A stretch of 64,000 bases of DNA from Massilia varians (lineage in GTDB: Bacteria > Pseudomonadota > Gammaproteobacteria > Burkholderiales > Burkholderiaceae_D), in NCBI RefSeq assembly GCF_027923905.1, contig NZ_AP026966.1:2109001-2173000 (forward strand), given 5' to 3'. A program made the translations under genes and the position numbers. Of this stretch, positions 24,916-33,051 are shown one piece after another. The notes beneath the pieces were generated by a model, which was given only the letters and a program-made list of their open reading frames with translations, was not told the origin of the DNA and ran no database searches. How positions within the stretch are numbered: the stretch's first letter is position 1; each line of letters starts with the position of its first letter.

Positions 24916-25230
24916 ATGAAAATTGCACAACGCCTCGTCACCGCCGCCTTCACTGCCGCCGTCGCCATCACCGCCGTGGGTTGCACCTCGAACCCGACCG
25001 CGAAAACCGCGGGCGAGTACGTCGACGACGCCATGATCACCACCAAGGTCAAGGCCGCCTTCGCCGCCGACCCGACCGTCAAGGCGACCGAAGTGAACGT
25101 CGAAACCTACAAGGGCGACGTCCAGCTGTCGGGCTTCGTGGCCGAGCCGGGCGACGCACAGCGCGCCGTGGAAATCGCGCGCGGCGTCAAAGGTGTAACC
25201 TCCGTAAAGAACGACATCCGCGTCAAGTAA
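24916..25230 (+). CDS. BON-domain lipoprotein (paralogue of 15592)
   Basis: 104 residues with lipobox AVGCT and one BON domain ending GVTSVKNDIRVK, very similar to the protein at 15592 (EYVDDAMITTKVKAAFAADP versus QYVDDATITAGVKAAIVREP). AAGGAG precedes the ATG. Probably binds membrane lipids in the periplasm. Transcription may continue into the AI-2E-type transporter 45 bp downstream. Confidence 0.9.
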   Translation: MKIAQRLVTAAFTAAVAITAVGCTSNPTAKTAGEYVDDAMITTKVKAAFAADPTVKATEVNVETYKGDVQLSGFVAEPGDAQRAVEIARGVKGVTSVKNDIRVK

Positions 25231-25275
25231 TCCCCAGCGCCGGGGCGGCCCGGCTCCATTGTCAAGGCACGATCC

Positions 25276-26535
25276 ATGCAGCTCGCACCATCCGAACCTG
25301 TCGAACCAGCTGCAAACGCACCCGACAATGCCGCCCCGGCGGCGCCGGCTCCCGCTTCTTCGGGACCAGGCGCCGAGCCCGGCCCTGCAGGCGACGAGCT
25401 CACGACGAACGTGGGCGGCCTGCGGTTGCCGATCCACGTCAATGCCCGCGGGCTCTCGCTGGGCATCATCGCCACCATCGCCAGCCTGTTCGCGCTCCAG
25501 TGGGCGCAAAAATTCTTCGTGCCGCTCCTGCTCGGCATCTTCATCGCCTACACCCTCAATCCGGTCGTGCGCTGGCTCGAACGCTGGCACGTCAAGCGCG
25601 TCATCGGCGCCACCCTGGTCACCGCGCTCATCATGGGCGCCCTGGGCGGCACCCTGTACCGGCTGCAGGGCGAATTCTTCAACATCATCGACGAGCTGCC
25701 GACCCTGACGACCAAGGTCACCAAAATACTGACCAACAGCACCGGCCAGCGCTCGACCATCCAGCAGGTGCAGGCGGCAGCGGCCGAGATCGAGCGCGCC
25801 GCCTCCAGCGCCACCGGCGGCGACGAGCGCCGCGCGATCCAGAAGCGCACCCAGTCGGTCCCGCCCGTGCCCGCGGCGGGCGGCGGCATTCGGGTGATGG
25901 ACTGGGTGCTGGCCGGCTCGATCGGCCTGGCCACCTTCCTGTCGCAGGCGACCATGGTGGTGTTCCTGGTGTTCTTCCTGCTGCTCGCGGGCGACACCTT
26001 CAAGCGCAAGCTGGTCAAGCTTACCGGGCCTTCGCTGACGCGCAAAAAAGTGACCGTCCACATCCTGGACGACATGAACAATGCCATCCAGATGTACATG
26101 TTCATGCTCCTGGTGACCAACGTGCTGCTGGCGCTGCTGACCTGGGCGGCGCTGCGCGCGATCGGGCTCGAGAATGCCGGCGCCTGGGCGGCCTTTGCCG
26201 GCGTCGCCCACGTGATTCCGTATTTCGGGCCGCTCCTGATCACCATCGCGACCGGCGCAGTGGCCTTCTTCCAGTTCGAATCGCTGCGCATGGTGATCCT
26301 GGTGGCGGGTGCCTCGCTGGGCATCGCGACCCTGGTCGGCATGGTCGTGACGACCTGGATGACCGGCAAGATCGCCAAGATGAACCCGGCGGCCGTGTTC
26401 GTGAGCCTGCTGTTCTGGGGCTGGCTGTGGGGGATGTGGGGCCTGCTGCTCGGCGTGCCGGTGGTGGTGGTGCTGAAGGTGGTGGCCGAGCGGGTCGAGG
26501 GCATGGAAGCGCTGGCGGAACTGCTGGGGGAGTAA
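25276..26535 (+). CDS. AI-2E/PerM-family transporter
   Basis: 419 residues. A Pro/Ala-rich cytoplasmic N-terminus (1-50) precedes seven to eight hydrophobic helices with the PerM-type layout: FVPLLLGIFIAYTLNPVVRWLE early, a long soluble loop (about 130-205), then GVAHVIPYFGPLL and LLFWGWLWGMWGLLLGVPV. The family includes TqsA (AI-2 export) and Na/H antiporter-like members; the cargo cannot be predicted. The stop codon TAA lies inside the perfect palindrome at 26532. The 72-bp tandem repeats start right after it. Confidence 0.9.
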   Translation: MQLAPSEPVEPAANAPDNAAPAAPAPASSGPGAEPGPAGDELTTNVGGLRLPIHVNARGLSLGIIATIASLFALQWAQKFFVPLLLGIFIAYTLNPVVRWLERWHVKRVIGATLVTALIMGALGGTLYRLQGEFFNIIDELPTLTTKVTKILTNSTGQRSTIQQVQAAAAEIERAASSATGGDERRAIQKRTQSVPPVPAAGGGIRVMDWVLAGSIGLATFLSQATMVVFLVFFLLLAGDTFKRKLVKLTGPSLTRKKVTVHILDDMNNAIQMYMFMLLVTNVLLALLTWAALRAIGLENAGAWAAFAGVAHVIPYFGPLLITIATGAVAFFQFESLRMVILVAGASLGIATLVGMVVTTWMTGKIAKMNPAAVFVSLLFWGWLWGMWGLLLGVPVVVVLKVVAERVEGMEALAELLGE

Positions 26536-26558
26536 TTTGGTCCAGTGGACCAAATTAC
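26532..26558. repeat. 27-nt palindrome over the stop codon of the AI-2E gene
   Basis: Arms 26532-26544 and 26546-26558 are perfect 13-mers around a single G, with core GTCCA-G-TGGAC. The right arm merges into the first unit of the tandem array (AATTACGC). The same core is the centre of the palindrome at 9417-9459. Confidence 0.85.
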
Positions 26559-27280
26559 GCTCGGGCGCCCCGCCGCCCGGCTAGAACCACAGTGTGCGGA
26601 CCAACAGCGCCGACCAACAGCGCGAATTACGCTCGGGCGCCCGCCGCCCGGCTAGAACCACAATGTGCGGACCAACAGCGCCGACCAACAGCGCGAATTA
26701 CGCTCGGGCGCCCGCCGCCCGGCTAGAACCACAATGTGCGGACCAACAGCGCCGACCAACAGCGCGAATTACGCTCGGGCGCCCCGCCGCCCGGCTAAAA
26801 CCGCAGTGTGCGGACCAACAGCGCCGACCAACAGCGCGAATTACGCTCGGGCGCCCGCCGCCCGGCTAGAACCACAATGTGCGGACCAACAGCGCCGACC
26901 AACAGCGCGAATTACGCTCGGGCGCCCCGCCGCCGGGCTAGAACCACAGTGTGCGGACCAACAGCGCCGACCAACAGCGCGAATTACGCTCGGGCGCCCC
27001 GCCGCCCGGCTAGAGCCACAGTGTGCGGACCCGCAGCGCCGATCAACAGCGCGCATTACGCTCGGGCGCCCCGCCGCCCGGCTAGAACCACAGTGTGCGG
27101 ACCAACAGCGCCAACCAACAGCGCGCATTACGCTCGGGCGCCCCGCCGCCCGGCTAGAACCACAGTGTGCGGACCAACAGCGCCAACCAACAGCGCGTAT
27201 GACGCTCGGGCGCCCCGCCGCCCGGCTAGAACCACAGTGTGCGGACCCGCAGCGCCAACCAACAGCGCGCACCACGTAGC
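26551..27280. repeat. Tandem array of ten 71-72 bp repeats
   Basis: The block ACGCTCGGGCGCC begins at 26557, 26629, 26700, 26771, 26843, 26914, 26986, 27058, 27130 and 27202. Spacing is 72 or 71 bp, the 71-bp units lacking one C in GCCCCGCC. Each unit also holds CCGCCCGGCTAGAACCAC, GTGTGCGGACC and two copies of ACCAACAGCGC. Units 8-10 carry shared variants (GCGCATTACG, CCAACC) and degenerate remnants run to about 27310. It fills the 774-bp gap between two convergent genes and I see no gene in it. Confidence 0.95.
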
Positions 27281-27309
27281 GCGCCCAATACCGCCGCCTA
27301 CAGCGCGGA

Positions 27310-28260
27310 TTACCCCGCGCGCCCGTTCTTCCAGACGACCGTCGGTTCCGGCGCCTCTTCCTTTTTCTTGTCCCCGGTCTCATGCGGCGGCTTGTGCTTC
27401 AGGCTGCCCATCTTGAGCGCATACTGGCGCGCGAACTCGGCGCCCAGGAAGAAGATCTGCGCCGAGTAATACACCCACAGCAGCAGGGCGATCAGCGAGC
27501 CGGCGGCGCCGAAGCTGTCCGTGGTGCCGCTGTTGCCGATATATAGGCCAATGCCGAATTTGCCGAGCGTGAACATCGCAGCCGTGCCCAGGGCGCCGAT
27601 GGTGACGTCGTGCCAGGACAGCTTGACGCGCGGCAGCAGCTTGTAGATCACCCCGAACAGGGTGGCGATGACCAGGAAGCTGACGGCCCAGGCGACCCAG
27701 CCCATGACCACGGCGGCTTCCTTCCACATGCCGCCGATATACTTTTCGACGACGGCCAGCGCCGCGCTGACGACCAGCGACACCATCAGCAGGAAGCCCA
27801 GCACCAGGATCAGGCCGAAGGAGAGCAGCCGGGTGCGCACCAGGTTCCAGACGCCGGATTCCTTCGGCGGTGGCACATCCCAGATCTCGTCCAGGCTGTC
27901 CTTCAGCTCGGAAAACACGGTGGTCGCGCCGACCAGCAGCAGCACGGTGGCGACGATGGTCGCAAAGCGCCCGCTTTCCTTGTTCTGCGCCCCGGCCAGG
28001 ATGGCCTGGATCGTCTCCGCCCCCTGCGGTCCGACCAGACCGCGCAACTGGTCCAGGAGCTGGCCCTGGGCGGCTTCGGTGCCGTAGAAGAGGCCGGCGA
28101 CGGCGATGACCAGCACCAGCACCGGCGCCAGCGAGAACAGGGTATAGAAGGCCAGCGCCGCGCCCTTGCTCGAGGCGCGATGATCGAGCCATTCCATTAC
28201 CGCGCAGCGCATCACGTGGACCAGCTCACGCGAATACGGCAGCCATTTTTTGATAGCCAT
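27310..28260 (-). CDS. YihY/BrkB-family inner-membrane protein
   Basis: 316 residues with six hydrophobic helices and the family segments SSKGAALAFYTLFSLAPVL, DEIWDVPP and LLLWVYYSAQIFFLGAEFA. The tail after residue 290 is charged (GDKKKEEAPEPTV). The family was once called ribonuclease BN in error; it is a membrane protein of uncertain role. A perfect GGAGGAG site precedes the ATG. The 3' end abuts the degenerate edge of the tandem repeats, 30 bp away. Confidence 0.92.
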   Translation of the reverse strand: MAIKKWLPYSRELVHVMRCAVMEWLDHRASSKGAALAFYTLFSLAPVLVLVIAVAGLFYGTEAAQGQLLDQLRGLVGPQGAETIQAILAGAQNKESGRFATIVATVLLLVGATTVFSELKDSLDEIWDVPPPKESGVWNLVRTRLLSFGLILVLGFLLMVSLVVSAALAVVEKYIGGMWKEAAVVMGWVAWAVSFLVIATLFGVIYKLLPRVKLSWHDVTIGALGTAAMFTLGKFGIGLYIGNSGTTDSFGAAGSLIALLLWVYYSAQIFFLGAEFARQYALKMGSLKHKPPHETGDKKKEEAPEPTVVWKNGRAG

Positions 28261-28275
28261 GACTCCTCCAAATTG

Positions 28276-28297
28276 AAAAGGGGGCCGCAGCCCCCTC
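28276..28297 (-). terminator. Rho-independent terminator of the OmpA gene
   Basis: On the minus strand GGGGGC-TGC-GGCCCCC is followed by TTTT. It sits about 80 bp after the OmpA stop and just before the YihY ribosome site. Confidence 0.75.
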
Positions 28298-28375
28298 GAA
28301 TCGAACGGTGGCGCTCATGCCGGGCCGTCCTGCCGTGCGGGACGGAAGGCGCGGCCGGGCAGGCGCTGCCGCTTG

Positions 28376-29407
28376 TTACTGAACGCGCTTCTCGACGGTG
28401 ATCTGCTCGACCTCGACGCGGCGGTTCGGCTCCAGGCAATCGATCAGTTCCTTGCGCTTGCGCTGGTTGCACTGAACCAGCGGGTTGGCTTCGCCCTTGC
28501 CGTAGGCTTTCAGGCGGTTACCGTCCACGCCCTTGCTGATCAGGTAGTCGCGCACGGTATTGGCGCGGCGCTCGGACAGCTTCAGGTTGTATTTTTCCGA
28601 GCCCAGGCGGTCGGTGTAGCCGGTGATGTCGACGTCGGTGACGCTCGGATCGGCCTGCAGGGCGGCGGCGATTTCGTCCAGCTTCGGCGACGGCATGATC
28701 AGGTCGTACTTGTCGAACTCGAACAGCTTGGTGGCTTCGAGGGTGACCTTCTCGAAGCGCGGCGGCGGCGGCGGCGGAGCGACCGGTGCCGGTGCCGGGG
28801 CCGGGGCTTCCACCACCGGAGCCGGTGCAGGCGGCGGCGCCGGCGGTGCAAGCGGCGGGTTGAAGGCGTAGTTCAGGCCGATGGTCATGTACTTGTTGTT
28901 GATGCGGCGCACTCCGAACTGCTCGTGGTCGCGCAGGAAGCCGCGCACGGCGCGCACGTCGAACTGCATCGACCATTGCGGCGTGAGCGATGCCTGGAAG
29001 CCAAGGCCTGCGGTCAGGTAAGGCGAAGTCTTGTGGACGTTGCGCAGCGGGTTCTCCACTTTGTCGCGTTCGACGCCCAGGCCGAGCAGCACGAAGGGAC
29101 GCAGTTCCTTGCGCGAGAACATCAGCAGCGCGTCCGCGCCCAGCAGTGTCTGGCGGTAGCGCGCCGGTCCGTCCTCGAAACGCACGTGGCTGCCGCCGAA
29201 CTGGATGTCCCACATCTCGTTTACGGCCTTACCGAACTTCAACCCGCCACCCCAGTCACGGTCCGCCACGCCCATGCGCTTGTCCGGCTTGGCCAGGACC
29301 GCGCTCGGCTGGATGTACCACGACGGATTGATGACTTCTTGGGCCATGGAGCTGCCGGTCGCGCACAGGAGGGCGGCGGCCAGGGCGATCTTCTTCGTAT
29401 TATTCAC
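28376..29407 (-). CDS. OmpA-like outer-membrane protein with beta-barrel and peptidoglycan domain
   Basis: 343 residues from a GTG start (GGGAG 6 bp upstream): signal peptide to SMA-QEV (about 22), an eight-strand OmpA-type barrel (about 25-195), a long Pro/Ala hinge (about 198-230) and a C-terminal OmpA domain with DITGYTDRLGS. The C-terminal pair Cys in VQCNQRKRKELIDC is typical of Burkholderiales OmpA. It probably is a main structural OmpA of this cell. It has its own terminator and lies divergent from the winged-helix gene. Confidence 0.9.
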   Translation of the reverse strand: MNNTKKIALAAALLCATGSSMAQEVINPSWYIQPSAVLAKPDKRMGVADRDWGGGLKFGKAVNEMWDIQFGGSHVRFEDGPARYRQTLLGADALLMFSRKELRPFVLLGLGVERDKVENPLRNVHKTSPYLTAGLGFQASLTPQWSMQFDVRAVRGFLRDHEQFGVRRINNKYMTIGLNYAFNPPLAPPAPPPAPAPVVEAPAPAPAPVAPPPPPPRFEKVTLEATKLFEFDKYDLIMPSPKLDEIAAALQADPSVTDVDITGYTDRLGSEKYNLKLSERRANTVRDYLISKGVDGNRLKAYGKGEANPLVQCNQRKRKELIDCLEPNRRVEVEQITVEKRVQ

Positions 29408-29497
29408 AGGTGACTCCCATAAGGTGAAGGGTTGTTGACATCGCATGCCTTGACACAGATGTTGGATAAAGATTAACAGTGCAAGTTCCGCAATCTC

Positions 29498-29513
29498 GGT
29501 GCGGTACCGCACC
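29498..29513. promoter_or_regulatory. Perfect 16-bp palindrome with GGTGCG half-sites
   Basis: GGTGCGGTACCGCACC is a perfect palindrome in the 408-bp gap between the OmpA (minus) and winged-helix (plus) genes. No other gene is visible in this gap. A second site with the same half-sites in the opposite order is at 29574. Confidence 0.55.
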
Positions 29514-29573
29514 CAGCGGCGATGATCTGTGCAATTTTACAACAGTGGTAAAAATGCTACAGAGCCTTGCTGT

Positions 29574-29590
29574 CGCACCATTTTGGTGCG
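29574..29590. promoter_or_regulatory. CGCACCA-TTT-TGGTGCG inverted repeat
   Basis: Perfect 7-bp arms around TTT, followed on the plus strand by TAATTTTTT. It could be a regulator site sharing half-sites with 29498, or a small terminator-like hairpin. Confidence 0.45.
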
Positions 29591-29815
29591 TAATTTTTTA
29601 TCGCAGGAAACAAGCACGACCGGCAGCTTCTGGCAAGCGGCCTTATCAAAAATGCTTGCAGGAATGGTTCTGAATGTTGGATGGCGCACAGACCGGGATG
29701 TCTGACGCAGGCAATCTTGAGCCCAGTTAAGCGGAACCGAGGTGTTGTCAGGGTGTCATACGACACACAGCGACCCGGACCACACAGTCTCACTCTCTCA
29801 ACGGAGCTCACCAAT

Positions 29816-30421
29816 ATGCATGCAACGACCCATCACAACGCGGTGCAAGGCGACATCGGCGCAGTGCACACTTCCAGCAATTCTGCGCTGATCGAACGCG
29901 TTCCCCCGCAACCGACCGAGCGCGCGCCGATCTCCCTGGCGCCCATCGAACGCGTCCGTTCGACCTCGGCCACCCAGCGCCGGATCGAAAACATGCAGAA
30001 ACTGATCAACGAACTGTCGACCCATGAAATGCTGGCCGACGAAATCGCATGGTTCCTGAAATTCTCGCCGTCGGGCGCACGCAAGTACATCCGTGACCTG
30101 CGCGAAGCCGGCGTCATCGAGCTGGCACGCTACATCGAGGGCACCGCCACCTATCTGGGCAAGGCCGTGTACCAGATCTGCCCGGACCAGGAGCGCGTGA
30201 AGGCCTTCCTGGCCGCGATCTGCCAGCCGAAGCGCGAAGGCGCCGCCCCGCGCAAGGAGCGTCCGGGCCTGCGCGAGCAGAACATGGCCGGCAGCGGCCG
30301 CCACTTCCACATCCTGGCGGACGACACCCATTACGCGATCCGCGTGAACCGCAGCCCGGTCACCCGCGATCCGCTGGTGGCAGCCCTGTTCGGTCCGGCT
30401 CCGAGCCAGACCGCCAAGTAA
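29816..30421 (+). CDS. Winged-helix DNA-binding protein
   Basis: 201 residues. A disordered N-terminus precedes a winged helix-turn-helix at about 55-115 (HEMLADEIAWFLKFSPSGARKYIRDLREAGVIE), then a tail with GRHFHILADDTHYAIRVNR near the end. No ligand domain is seen, so it is likely a small regulator or a nucleoid-type DNA binder. ACGGAG precedes the ATG at 29816; the longer open frame begins without a ribosome site. The long leader carries the palindromes at 29498 and 29574, which it may bind itself (inference). Confidence 0.75.
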   Translation: MHATTHHNAVQGDIGAVHTSSNSALIERVPPQPTERAPISLAPIERVRSTSATQRRIENMQKLINELSTHEMLADEIAWFLKFSPSGARKYIRDLREAGVIELARYIEGTATYLGKAVYQICPDQERVKAFLAAICQPKREGAAPRKERPGLREQNMAGSGRHFHILADDTHYAIRVNRSPVTRDPLVAALFGPAPSQTAK

Positions 30422-30501
30422 CGCGCTTAAATAAGCGCTCCCGGCCGGCCGCGGTGGAGACCCGCGGCTGCCGCCGCTCCAGACGATCGCTGTCGTCATT
30501 C

Positions 30502-30527
30502 AAGCCGCGCGCCGCGCGGCTTTTTGT
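30502..30527 (+). terminator. Rho-independent terminator of the winged-helix gene
   Basis: AAGCCGCGC and GCGCGGCTT pair around GCC (30502-30522) and are followed by TTTGTTTTT. Confidence 0.85.
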
Positions 30528-30632
30528 TTTTCAAGTGAACAATTTTTGATGTGCGTGTGTTGAAATCCGGTCAATAAGCCTTACCTCCCTCCCAACGCGG
30601 CCACGACTGCCGCCATCAGGAAAGGAAGACCG

Positions 30633-31394
30633 ATGCCAAGCACTTTACCGACTCCGGAGTCCCTGCAGGGCAGGCCGGTCCCGCGCGTGAACTTCAAGGC
30701 GCGCCCCAATGACCAATGGCAGGACGTCAGCACGGACGAGCTGTTCAAGGGCAAAACCGTGGTCGTGTTCTCCCTGCCCGGCGCCTTCACGCCCACCTGT
30801 TCCTCGACCCACCTGCCGCGCTACAACGAGCTGGCGCCGACCCTGCGCGAGAACGGCGTCGACGACATCGTCTGCATCGCCGTCAACGACGCCTTCGTGA
30901 TGAACCAGTGGAAGACCGGGCAGGATGCCGGCAACATTACCCTGATCCCGGACGGCAACGGCGACTTCACCGAGGGCATGGGCATGCTGGTCGACAAGCG
31001 CGACCTGGGGTTCGGCATGCGTTCCTGGCGCTACGCAATGCTGGTCAAGGACGGCATAATCGACAAAATCTTCATCGAGCCGGAGCGCGAAGGCGACCCG
31101 TTCGAGGTGTCGGACGCCGATACAATGCTGAGCTACATCAACCCGAATGCGAAGATTCCCGAGCCGGTGGTGATGTTCTCGCGTCCCGGCTGCCCGCATT
31201 GTGCGCGCGCCAAGGCCGCCTTGCGCGAGAATGACATCGTATTCACCGATATTTCGGAAGACCAGAAAATCACGACGAGCGTGCTGCGCGGCCTGACCGG
31301 CCGTCTCACCTGGCCGCAGGTATTCGTGGGCGGCAGGCTGATCGGCGGCGCCGACGAGGTGCTGGCCTGGGTCGCATCTTCACGGGAAGCCTGA
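30633..31394 (+). CDS. Peroxiredoxin-glutaredoxin fusion (hybrid Prx5)
   Basis: 253 residues. The N-terminal Prx5 domain has the peroxidatic motif PGAFTPTC (Thr53, Cys56). The C-terminal glutaredoxin domain starts near 176 and has the active site CPHC (187-190) and TWPQVFVGGRLIGG. The same fusion is known from Haemophilus and Neisseria, where the Grx domain and glutathione regenerate the Prx domain. It removes hydrogen and alkyl peroxides in the cytoplasm. GGAAAG precedes the ATG. mtfA follows 1 bp after its stop, so they are probably co-transcribed. Confidence 0.95.
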   Translation: MPSTLPTPESLQGRPVPRVNFKARPNDQWQDVSTDELFKGKTVVVFSLPGAFTPTCSSTHLPRYNELAPTLRENGVDDIVCIAVNDAFVMNQWKTGQDAGNITLIPDGNGDFTEGMGMLVDKRDLGFGMRSWRYAMLVKDGIIDKIFIEPEREGDPFEVSDADTMLSYINPNAKIPEPVVMFSRPGCPHCARAKAALRENDIVFTDISEDQKITTSVLRGLTGRLTWPQVFVGGRLIGGADEVLAWVASSREA

Positions 31395-31395
31395 G

Positions 31396-32295
31396 ATGGA
31401 AGGCATCATCGCCGGCCTCATCGGGGCCGGACTGCTGGCGGCATGGCTGCTGCCGAAGCTGCGCCTGCGCCGCGCCCTGGCGCGCCCGCTGGCGCCGGAC
31501 CTGCTCGCCATCCTGGAGCGTAACCTGGCCCAGTATGCCCGCATGGACGCGGATCAGCAGCGGCGCCTGCAGCGCCTGGTCCAGCAGTTCCTGCACGAGA
31601 AGGCCTTCGTCGGCTGCGCTGGCCTCGAGGTGACGGACGAGATGCGCGTGACCATTGCGGCCCAGGCTTGCATGCTGGTGCTGGGACGGATGGGCGAGGC
31701 CAGCCCGGCCAACCTGTACCCGTCGCTGCACGCGGTGCTGGTCTATCCCGGCGCCTTCCTGGTGCCGCGCCGCGAGGTCGATGCCGCCGGCGTCGTCACC
31801 GAGCAGCGCCAGGACCTGCTGGGCGAGTCCTGGGGCGACGGCCGCGTGATCCTGTCCTGGGACCATGTGCGCCGCGCCGGCGCGGGTGCGGCCGACGGGC
31901 CGCCGGACCTCCACAATGTCGTCCTGCACGAATTCGCCCACCAGCTCGACAGCGAATCGGGCAGCACCAATGGCGCGCCCTACCTGGGCAGTACCGAGCG
32001 CTATCGCAGCTGGTCGGAGGTTCTGTCGCGCAACTATGCGGCCTTGCGGCGCGATGCGATGTGGGGCCAGCGCGGCGTGCTCGACCATTACGGCGCCAGC
32101 AGCCCGGCCGAGTTCTTCGCGGTGGCGACCGAAAGCTTTTTCGAGCAGCCGTGGGAACTGTGCGTGCGTCACCCGGACCTGTACGAGGAATTCCTCAAGT
32201 ACTTCCGCGTCGATCCGCGCGACTGGGTGGCCGAGCCGCAGCCGGTGTTCGAGGACCCCTTCGGGCATGGCGTCGTCTACGGGCAGTGGCGCTAG
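31396..32295 (+). CDS. mtfA: MtfA-type M90 zinc peptidase
   Basis: 299 residues. A short hydrophobic N-terminal helix precedes the zinc site H178-E-x2-H182 (HEFAH) and Glu246 in ATESFFE. M90 peptidases include MtfA, which in E. coli binds the repressor Mlc and controls glucose PTS expression. This member has an N-terminal membrane-type helix. It starts one base after the fusion peroxidase gene, an operon-like arrangement, although the link to peroxide stress is not obvious. Confidence 0.9.
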   Translation: MEGIIAGLIGAGLLAAWLLPKLRLRRALARPLAPDLLAILERNLAQYARMDADQQRRLQRLVQQFLHEKAFVGCAGLEVTDEMRVTIAAQACMLVLGRMGEASPANLYPSLHAVLVYPGAFLVPRREVDAAGVVTEQRQDLLGESWGDGRVILSWDHVRRAGAGAADGPPDLHNVVLHEFAHQLDSESGSTNGAPYLGSTERYRSWSEVLSRNYAALRRDAMWGQRGVLDHYGASSPAEFFAVATESFFEQPWELCVRHPDLYEEFLKYFRVDPRDWVAEPQPVFEDPFGHGVVYGQWR

Positions 32296-32372
32296 CTGCG
32301 TGCGCGTCCGTACAGAGCAAGACCGGCGCGGCGAGGCATAGTTGAGCTACCAAGGATCCAGGAGAAATCGTC

Positions 32373-32930
32373 ATGTCCACCATTATCGCAGGGCGTTTCC
32401 AGCTTCAGGATGAGGTCGACCGCGCGCGCCGCGCGCTGGCCGACGCAGGTTTCGACGACAGCCGCATCAGCGGGTTTTACCTGAGCCAGCCCGGCCAGCA
32501 CGACCAGACCCCGATCGGCGGCGACCATTTGCAGTCGCCCGGCGCCAAGGAGACGCCGGAAGGCGTGGTGCAGGGTGTCGCCACCGGCGGTGCGGTCGGC
32601 GCCGTGGTCGGCGCCGCCACCACGCCTGTCACCGGGCCGCTGGGCGTGGTCGTCGGCGGCCTGGTCGGCGGGCACGTCGGCTCGCTGTTCAGCTTCTCTA
32701 AAATGAAGGAGCGTGGCGAATCGGAAGAGGGCAGCAGCGAGAACCGGGTACCGCCGCGCGAGGCGGGCATGCTGGTGGCGGTTGCCTTCGACGACGCCGG
32801 CATGACCGATCGCGCGGTCGACGTGCTGCGCCAGCTCGGCGCCCACCACATTGAGCGTGCCGAGGGCAACATCGTCGACGGCGACTGGGCCGATTTCGAT
32901 CCCGGCAGCCGCCCGGAGCTGATCGCCTGA
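32373..32930 (+). CDS. Stress-type protein with central glycine zipper
   Basis: 185 residues. The first 45 form an alpha/beta unit resembling the YflT/general-stress family (ARRALADAGFDDSRISGFYL). The centre (about 70-105) is a glycine-rich hydrophobic zipper (GGAVGAVVGAATTPVTG). The C-terminal part repeats the alpha/beta unit (AVDVLRQLGAHHIERAEG). No signal peptide, so the protein would insert in the inner membrane from the cytoplasm. AGGAGAA precedes the ATG. It stands alone downstream of mtfA. Confidence 0.8.
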   Translation: MSTIIAGRFQLQDEVDRARRALADAGFDDSRISGFYLSQPGQHDQTPIGGDHLQSPGAKETPEGVVQGVATGGAVGAVVGAATTPVTGPLGVVVGGLVGGHVGSLFSFSKMKERGESEEGSSENRVPPREAGMLVAVAFDDAGMTDRAVDVLRQLGAHHIERAEGNIVDGDWADFDPGSRPELIA

Positions 32931-33051
32931 CTTGATCCTGGTCAACAAGGCTTCGGAGCCGCGTCCCTACACTCGGTAGAACGCATCCCGGGGACAGTCC
33001 CGCATGGCCTGTCCTTGAAGGATGCCGTATACCAAGTCCAGGGGATCCTTC

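Noticed and set aside
23593..26553. 986-residue minus-strand ORF
   Set aside because: Only the last 155 residues form a real gene (17-kDa lipoprotein with its own ribosome site). The rest is antisense to the genes at 24277, 24916 and 25276.
26551..27280. CRISPR array
   Set aside because: Units are head-to-tail near-identical 71-72-mers without variable spacers, and no cas gene is near.
26594..27416. Repeat-encoded proteins in the plus frames and the 180-residue minus frame with 24-residue repeats
   Set aside because: They result from the 72-bp array lacking stop codons in several frames; no ribosome site, and 71-bp units break the frame.
27310..28260. Ribonuclease BN
   Set aside because: Old name of the YihY/BrkB family; no nuclease motif is visible and the protein is an integral membrane protein.
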